64,000 nucleotides of DNA from Naematelia aurantialba. Taxonomy: Eukaryota; Basidiomycota; Tremellomycetes; Tremellales; Naemateliaceae. Shown here piece after piece: positions 58,030 to 64,000 of the stretch. Positions within the stretch are counted from its first letter, which is position 1. Every line of letters begins with the position of its first letter. The stretch spans positions 248,001 through 312,000 of the forward strand of contig JAKFAO010000001.1 in the NCBI GenBank assembly GCA_021527695.1. The letters run 5' to 3'. The notes under the pieces were generated by a model. The model worked only from the letters and a program-made list of their open reading frames with translations. It was not told the DNA's origin and ran no database searches. The position numbers and the translations under genes are program-made.

Positions 58030-58778
58030 TCAACGCCTCCGCTTCGGCTTGCCAGCTTTAGAGCGCCCGCCCGCCAAGCCCTGGCGATTCATCGCGCCTT
58101 TCTTGGGACGAGGCACCATGCCTTTGCTGGCGCGCCACGACTCGCGCCGGTTGTCCCTTGCGCCAGCGGTGGAGATCTTGGGCGGGTTGGCTGTGGCATG
58201 TCAGCGGGTTCGAGCTGCCACTGAGAGTCATCGACGCCAACCGCCATCCATCGCAAACTGCCATCCGCCGTCAACGTGGCCATCCGCCGCCAGCCGCTAT
58301 CCATGCCAACGTCGCCATCCGCCAACATCCCGTTGTGAACAATCGCGGCGGGAACAGAAGAGTCGTATCACCAGGAGAGATGGAACGCTGACAAGCTGCG
58401 CCTAGATGCCAAACGCCGACTGGCTGTCGACAGGAACACATATAGTACAGTGCTAAGATGTCCTGATGCAACCACGAAGGGAACACCAACACATGTCGAC
58501 GCCAATTTCACAGAAGAGTCTCCAACGCATCACTCACCATCGCCCATCTTCGCATCTCCAACCACCTCCTCACCCCCATCTTCACCCTCCTCCTCCCCAC
58601 CCGCAGCATCCTTCTCGCCCTCGTCCTCCCCCTCGTCCTGATCCCTCCCCTTGCCCTTGCCCAACAGCTTGGCTGACAGACGGGCGACACGCGCCGCATC
58701 GGCCGCAGCGTAGTTGCCCCTCTCGCGCTGTTTGCGCCGGTTCGCCATCTTGACTTTTGCGCGGATAGATTTGGCCAT
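58030..58778 (-). CDS. LLP-homologue / DUF2423 nucleolar protein
   Basis: A small basic protein of the Learning-associated protein/DUF2423 family, linked to ribosome assembly. The start MAKSIRAKVKMANRRKQRER is the family signature, then DAARVARLSAKLLGKGKG, followed by an acidic Glu/Asp/Gly stretch. After an intron of about 340 nt (58193-58532), full of repeats, the second exon reads PPKISTAGARDNRRESWRAS, KGMVPRPKKGAMN and a Lys/Arg-rich C-terminus GKPKRRR, TGA at 58030-58032. Head to head with the proteasome gene. Confidence 0.82.
58205..58340. repeat. Minisatellite in LLP-homologue intron
   Basis: Five to six units of about 20-25 nt with the core GCCATCCGCC(G/A)(A/T)CA lie within the single intron. 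Confidence 0.75.
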
Positions 58779-59169
58779 CGTGGCTGTGGTGTTGTGTACT
58801 CGGTAGTGTGTAGTGTACTCGGTACTCGGCTGTGTAGCGTGCGAGGATTGCAGTGAGGCTGCAGTGCGAGTGAGGGATGGAGATGGATGCGTTCGTGACT
58901 AACTTTTCAGAGAATCCCGTCTTGTTGGGATAAATACATAAAATATCCAAGAGATTTATTCCGCGAGCGGGGCCCAGCTGGACGCGCGTTGTACGAACAG
59001 CTCAGCTCGACTTCGTCCTGTCGGTCTGGTCTATCTTCGTCTCCTTGTCCAAGCAGCGACCAGCAAGAGGCGGTCAGGTCACAGCAGTCTCACAGAGCAG
59101 CTCAAGTAGCTTGCAGACCCGCCGCCCAACTACCGCCACCGTCGAGAGTCCTACGAGCCAATCTCCGCC
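58779..59169. promoter_or_regulatory. Bidirectional promoter LLP homologue / proteasome alpha1
   Basis: 391 bp between divergent ATGs; some of it is 5' untranslated sequence. No motif claimed. Confidence 0.45.
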
Positions 59170-60640
59170 ATGTCACGGTCATCCTACGACCGGTGAGACC
59201 GCCGTTGCCAGTCCAGGACTCGCTAACCCGCTCAGATACCTCACAGTCTTCTCCCCAGAAGGGCGGGTACGTCGTTCATCGGACTTTGATACTGCTGGAA
59301 GGAAGGAGCACACCGTACACTGCTGACACTCTGTTCCTTGTCCAGCTATACCAAGTCGGTACGTTCTGCGCCACGCCGAGCCGTCCATCGCGCCCAGTCC
59401 ACGCACAACTGAGGCCTCGACCAAAACTGACAACATGTAGAGTACGCATTCAAGGCCATCTCAGGATCGGGGGTCACGGCTGTCGCTGTACGAGGGAAAG
59501 ACACCGCAGTGATCATTACCCAACGGAAGGTTCCCGTGAGCTCAACCTCTCTCTGGTAGGGCTGCAGCTCACGAGGCAATAGGACAAGCTCCTCGACCCC
59601 GAGACGATTACCCACCTGTTCCAAATCACACCCACCATCGGCTGCGTCATGACTGGTTTGATTGGTATGTGTCTCCTGTGTTTCGACCTCTGTACAAGTT
59701 ATCCCCCTCCCCCCTTCGCCTCGGCTGCACCACCGAACTGTCTCCCGCAGCTACTCGGTCCTGGTGTGGATGGAAGCTGACCCGCCAGCCGACGCGCGCG
59801 CGCAGGTCCAGCGCACACGGTCAGAAGCCGCTTCATTCCGGTACAAGTATGGCTACGAAATCACCCCTGATGCGCGTGAGCTCGTAGTCTCTTCCCCTGT
59901 CTCGTCTCGAGCTCACCGGCCAGTCGCAAAACGCATGGCAAATATCAACCAGGTCTACACACAGCGCGCCGGCATGCGTCCACTGGGAATCTGTGCGTGT
60001 CTCTGCCATTGGTGGCACCTGCCCCCCCCCTTCTCTGTCACTTCCAAGGTCGTCAGATGCTGACGTAGCTAGCGATGATCCTTATTGGACCCGACGACGA
60101 GCGGGGTCCGCAGATCTTCAAACTCGACCCCGCAGGATACTTTACCGGGTTCAAAGCGACAGCTGCAGGCCAGAAGCAGACCGAGGCCACCAACTTTGTG
60201 AGTGTACCCTCGTTTCCGTCTCCACGTCATGCTCCTCCTCCTCTTCTTCCCCTCCTACTCCATCGTCCGTTGATTCTCCTGCCTCTCTCTCGCAGTCTGC
60301 CTTGCTGCTGTGGCACGAAGCTGACGCGGCGCAGTTGGAGAAGAAATGGAAGACGTTCGAGACGGACAAGACGGTGCTAGACCGCGCTGGCGCCATCGAG
60401 GTCAGCTAACCTGCACTATTTGCTAGACCCGACAGCTGACCCGCACAGCTTGCAATCGAGTGCCTCAGCACCGTGTGCGCTACGGACTTCAAGGCGTCGG
60501 AGATCGAGATTGGAATCTCGTCGACGGCGCCCGACGAGCCAAATCCCGACGGCCAGGGCACGGGCGGGACAGGCTCGTTTCGGCAGATGAGCGAGGACGA
60601 GCGCGGCGAGTGGCTCGTCCGCGTCGGCGAGAAGGACTAG
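59170..60640 (+). CDS. SCL1: 20S proteasome subunit alpha1
   Basis: The alpha-ring subunit Scl1/PSMA6. The spliced protein reads [157 protein letters not shown] and [21 protein letters not shown] Gly/Thr/Asp-rich loop and [12 protein letters not shown] end it; TAG 60638-60640. Nine or so introns. Exon 2 is 31 nt (59236-59266) and exon 3 is a 13-nt microexon (59346-59358) encoding LYQV. No catalytic Thr is expected for an alpha subunit. Confidence 0.95.
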
Positions 60641-61234
60641 TAGCGGCCGAGCGTAGAGGCCGACCCAGAGACAGACACTGGCATGCATCGTTGTGTATCG
60701 TATCGCGCGTCGCGCATCGCAGTGTGTATCGAGTGTGTCGTGCATCGCAGTGTCGTGCATCGAGTGTCGTTTATCAGTGTCTATCGTATCGAGGCGCGAT
60801 CCGGTACTGACGAGTACATTCTCGCATCGAGTGAATTGGAGGCCCAAGACCCCTACCAACGACAAAGACAACTTCAACGCCATCGACAACGACACGATCA
60901 CCACCCAGGGCCCTGAACAATCTATTGCACCTGAACAATCTATTGCATCGGCATGGGATATCAATAAGAGCTCTTTAAACAAGTGAATGTGATCGCCGCC
61001 TTGATCCTCTCCTTCTCCCCCTCCAGCCCACCCCGGGTGGGTACCCTGGCCGCTACGCGGTAATACGTGTCCCCATACCCTCGGAGACAATCGTCCCAAT
61101 CTATGATGACCGTGCACGCGCCATCTCTTACAAACCATCCGAGCCCAGTCGCCCAATCACCCAGTCGTAGTCGCTTCTGACAGCTCTTCGCCGTCGCGTG
61201 CCATGCGTCGCATTGCTTGCCGTATCGCTCACAC
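60641..61234. other. Convergent intergenic region
   Basis: About 590 bp between the 3' ends of SCL1 and GDA1. It carries a minisatellite (60680-60800) and a 16-nt direct duplication (CCTGAACAATCTATTG, near 60913-60945). No gene. Confidence 0.5.
60680..60800. repeat. Minisatellite TCGTGCATCGCAGTG
   Basis: Seven to eight diverged units of 14-17 nt (GTATCGAGTGTGTCGTGCATCG type) in the SCL1 3' flank. Confidence 0.8.
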
Positions 61235-63200
61235 TCACGCAGTGCACGTGAGCTCTGCATTCTCGACGAGGGCGAGGCCTGCACCGAGGGCCCAGCCCAG
61301 CTCGACGCCCTTGAGTTTCTTCTCGACCACCAGCTCCCGGCTCGGACCCAGCTCGTACCCCAGCCCAAGGAGGGCGTGCATAAACGTCAAGTCGAGGCAG
61401 TACTCTGGCCGGTCCTCGAGCTCGGCCATAGCGGCCGGGTTGTTGCCCCACCTGCTAGCCCACCCGTCAGGGCCGGCACAGACGTGGTCCGCAATTCCCG
61501 AGAGCGCAGCGATGGTGAGCGACGAGTCGAAGCCTGGTGGAAGGAGCGGCTTGATCCGGTCTGTAAAGTACGACAGGGCGAGCAGCTGGCCGCGCGGGAA
61601 GGTGTCGAGCAGCGAAGGCTGGTACACTCCGTTGAACGAGCATGGCTTGACTTCGCAGATTGCGTCTTTCGCCATGACCAGTTCGACCACGCGGTTGCAT
61701 GCTTCGAAACCGCCGACCGCACCGTGCATAGTCACGTTGACGGCCTTGCGCCCGGGCGGGTCCAGCTCGACCGTGCGCGTCGATCCACGCGAGAGACACG
61801 GGTTCGGCACTTGGATCTCGTCGCTCAGCTCATCCCACGACAAGTCGCCTTGGCCAAACGACCACGTGAAAGCGACGAGGTTGTGCACGCTGCGCCGAGC
61901 CCGCATGAGCCCGTAGCCGAGGTACGAGTGCTGGTACAGCGTAAAGTCCTTGCCACCAAAGCTGAGCGAGTACTTGTGTTCGCCTTCCACGAGCTCCTGG
62001 TCAGAGTCGGCGGGGAACGTCGGCTCAAACACGATTTGCGTCGACGCGCCACCGAGGTCCATCACGGCCAGCGTTTCAGTGTCCTCGGCGCCCTCGCCAA
62101 TCTTGTTTAACAGGTAGTTTGCGGTAATCCAAGCATACACGCCTGATACATGAACACGATCCGCAAGCACGAGAAAACAAGCACTCACCCTCGTCTTTCC
62201 CGTCCATGATCTCGACAGCACGCTCGCCACCGACGACAAACTCCCAGTTGGTCTCGAGGCGATTACGGACCTCGTCGAGGATCGCTTGCGACTCTTGCTG
62301 GCCGAGGAGCCGCAGCCCAGCGGTAGCCTTGACTTCGACTGGGGTGCAGCCGCGCAGACTTTCAGGGACCACACGGACAGCCTCCTGCAGCAAGGGGTCG
62401 AGCGAAGCCGCGGCAGCAGTCGGGTCACGGGCATATGCCGACAATCCAGGCTGGACAGACATGAAGGTCTCGTACTCGAGCTGAGGAGAGGGGCCGCAGT
62501 TGTTGAACTTGTAGACGTGGATGCGCGAGCCGGTCGACCCAGCATCGATCGTCAAGGCATACTGCACGATAGCTTTGTCGCCGTGCGCCTCTGAACAGGA
62601 TACTGTGGATGCGGGATCCGGGTCGGTCTCGTACGTCATGACCTGTGTCTCTTCCTCGACTTGCGGCGCCTCGTCAGTGATCTCGGTAAAGTCGGCATCG
62701 GCATCGGCGGCTCCCTGCGCCTCCTCCGATTCCGGATTATGCGCGCTGCTCGACTCGTCGGAGCCCTCGTTGTTGTTGTCGTCCACGCTGCCGTGGTTGT
62801 CGATATCCTCAAATGGGAGGGCGTGGAACGTGGTGTCGGATTCGTCTTCTTCGGTGTCGGGCGAGCCGAGCTCCGAGTCGGCAGGTCGGAAGGGCGGAGA
62901 CGAGTAGTCGATTTCGTCGACGTTCGTGTATTCGTCGTCCAACGCGGGAGTGTAGGTATCTATGGATTGTCAGCGTTCTTCTCACATACTGCGCGATGGA
63001 AGGTGCTCACTCTCGGCATCCCAGGCTTCTTCCTCGCTGTACATCTTGCGGCCGCCCGTTCTAGAGTAGGCAAACAGGAGCACGACGACGACTGCTGTAC
63101 CGATAATGGCATAGCGTTTCCAGGGCGAGACGCCGGCGCGCTTGCGCTGCCTCTGGTCGCTGCTCGTGGGCAGGGGCGAATACTTGCGTGTAGAGAACAT
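61235..63200 (-). CDS. GDA1: Golgi guanosine diphosphatase (GDA1/CD39 family)
   Basis: A type II Golgi membrane enzyme hydrolysing GDP (and UDP) left by glycosyltransfer, which supports nucleotide-sugar import. The signal anchor is RYAIIGTAVVVVLLFAYS, preceded by a basic cytosolic tail and followed by an acidic stem of about 130 residues. Apyrase-conserved regions: TIDAGSTGSRIHVYKF (ACR1), EVKATAGLRLLG (ACR2), VYAWITANYLLN (ACR3), VMDLGGASTQIVFEP (ACR4) and GVELGWALGAGLALVENAE (ACR5). Two introns: about 62145-62190 before VYAWITAN and about 62958-63012 before TYTPALDDEY. An upstream in-frame Met at 63479 would add a Ser-rich cytosolic extension; 63200 is the conservative start. TGA at 61235-61237. 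Confidence 0.93.
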
Positions 63201-63909
63201 GGTGTTGTCTTGTGCTGGGGAAGGCGTAGACTTGGGGGTGGGGACCGTCAAGCGTCGTCGAAGTCCTAGGGATGCGAGGAATCGGGTCGCAGTGGGGCTG
63301 ACGTGGTCAGGGCTGGGCGACCGAGTGGATAGCGCGGACGCGCTGCTGCTCGAGGCGATCGACGAGGACGAAGCAGTGATGGACGAGCTAGAGGAATCGG
63401 TCGATGGCGGTGTCGTGGAAGCTGAACGAGTGTGGGTAGAGTTTGCTTTCGACGTATTACGCGTGCGGCGCTCTGGCATGCACTTGTGAGCTGTTAGGTC
63501 AGCGCTGTTCGCACGTCGAGCAAGGTTGACGAGGCGGTGTGGCACACTCACTCGGTGAGGTGCCCTACGGCAGGTCCTTTCTCACCTCTTTCGCTGCTCT
63601 ACAAAGGAGAGACTGTCGAGGAGCGCGCTGTCAGTGCCAGACAGCGAGAGAGACAGACAGAGAGATGGCAGACAGACAGACAGACAGAAGAGAAGAAGAA
63701 GAGAAACGAAGGTGAATGCAGCAAAAGCCAAACCCAATGAAGCTCGAGTGCTGCAATACCATTGCCTCTTTCGGAAATTTTCCCAGGCAGCTGCCACGTG
63801 GAGTGGCAGCGGGACGAGTGGCGATCCGCGCGTCGTACATTTGTTCAAGATGCATTGGTGTGTCTCGGACCAATGCCAAGGCGTGGAGCTATCAAAAGCC
63901 TGCTACTGC
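63201..63909. other. GDA1 5' region and intergenic sequence
   Basis: The GDA1 frame stays open upstream to about 63551 with a Ser/Thr-rich translation, so part may be coding. A GACA microsatellite (63651-63691) follows; the rest is the promoter and the 3' flank of the gene at the edge. Confidence 0.4.
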
Positions 63910-64000
63910 TCAGAGCAACGTACGGCCCAACCACTCTCGCAGCTCGAGACACTCCACGTCGGGCTCCTCGTCGTACGCGTGTCCCGCTCCCTCGATCCGA
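63910..64000 (-). CDS. C-terminal end of a gene cut by the window edge
   Basis: A minus-strand frame enters from the right edge and ends at TGA 63910-63912. The last 29 residues read IEGAGHAYDEEPDVECLELR then EWLGRTLL. GAGHAYD near the end is reminiscent of the catalytic-His region of alpha/beta hydrolases, but with so little sequence this is a guess. Confidence 0.45.
   Translation of the reverse strand, partial: RIEGAGHAYDEEPDVECLELREWLGRTLL

Noticed and set aside
1..64000. Transposon or retroelement remnants
   Set aside because: No reverse transcriptase, integrase, transposase or terminal repeat pairs were seen; repetitive sequence is all short-period tandem.

Overview
The window is nuclear DNA of a filamentous-type or yeast-like fungus with GC-rich, intron-dense genes. 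Almost every gene is cut by several short introns (about 38-60 nt, GT-AG with CTNAC/CTGAY branch points close to the acceptor), intergenic gaps are short, and genes sit on both strands. Zn2Cys6 regulators, a FUN14 protein, an SND2-type ER protein and this intron style together suggest a basidiomycete, probably Tremellomycetes (Trichosporonales-like). The class-level placement is inference. I saw no prokaryotic operons, transposons, tRNA or rRNA genes, or CRISPR arrays.

Layout. 0.5-2.9 kb: Zn2Cys6 regulator (-). 3.6-4.7 kb: unrecognised gene (+). 5.7-8.2 kb: IVY1-like BAR/IMD protein (+). 9.0-11.9 kb: 3'-5' exonuclease with a C-terminal HTH_40 module (+). 12.1-14.1 kb: ARP4 (-), head to head with a TPR protein (+, 14.4-16.7). 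17.0-18.1 kb: SmD3 (-). 18.6-21.1 kb: UTP6 (-), head to head with a mitochondrial unknown (+). 22.2-23.1 kb: SND2/TMEM208 (-), head to head with an MDR oxidoreductase (+, 23.3-24.8). 25.1-28.8 kb: second Zn2Cys6 regulator with fungal_trans domain (+). 30.1-30.9 kb: ribosomal protein L26 (+). 31.5-35.0 kb: a degenerate eIF4A-like DEAD-box protein (+). 35.7-37.5 kb: EB1 (+). 39.0-43.8 kb: three unknown low-complexity proteins (+). 44.1-45.8 kb: MRM2 (-). 46.2-48.8 kb: m-AAA protease (-), head to head with glucosidase II alpha (+, 49.2-52.7). 53.5-54.6 kb: FUN14 (-), head to head with TTC27/EMW1 (+, 54.8-57.7). 58.0-58.8 kb: LLP/DUF2423 protein (-), head to head with proteasome alpha1 (+, 59.2-60.6). 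61.2-63.2 kb: GDA1 (-). The right edge cuts another minus-strand gene.

Most genes are housekeeping: ribosome biogenesis and translation (UTP6, RPL26, MRM2, LLP), splicing (SmD3), mitochondrial quality control (AFG3-type protease, FUN14), ER/Golgi glycoprotein processing (glucosidase II, GDA1), ER targeting (SND2), chromatin (ARP4), proteasome and microtubules. They form no metabolic cluster.

Two things stand out. The 31.5-35.0 kb gene keeps the eIF4A fold outline but has lost essentially every ATP-binding and catalytic motif, so it looks like a pseudo-helicase. The window is also littered with short-period minisatellites in introns and 3' flanks. In three genes (ARP4, the 25-29 kb regulator, glucosidase II) the repeat unit contains the stop codon and last codons, as if the terminal exon seeded the array. 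Exon boundaries come from reading splice sites and conserved protein frames by eye. CDS coordinates are start-to-stop spans including introns.
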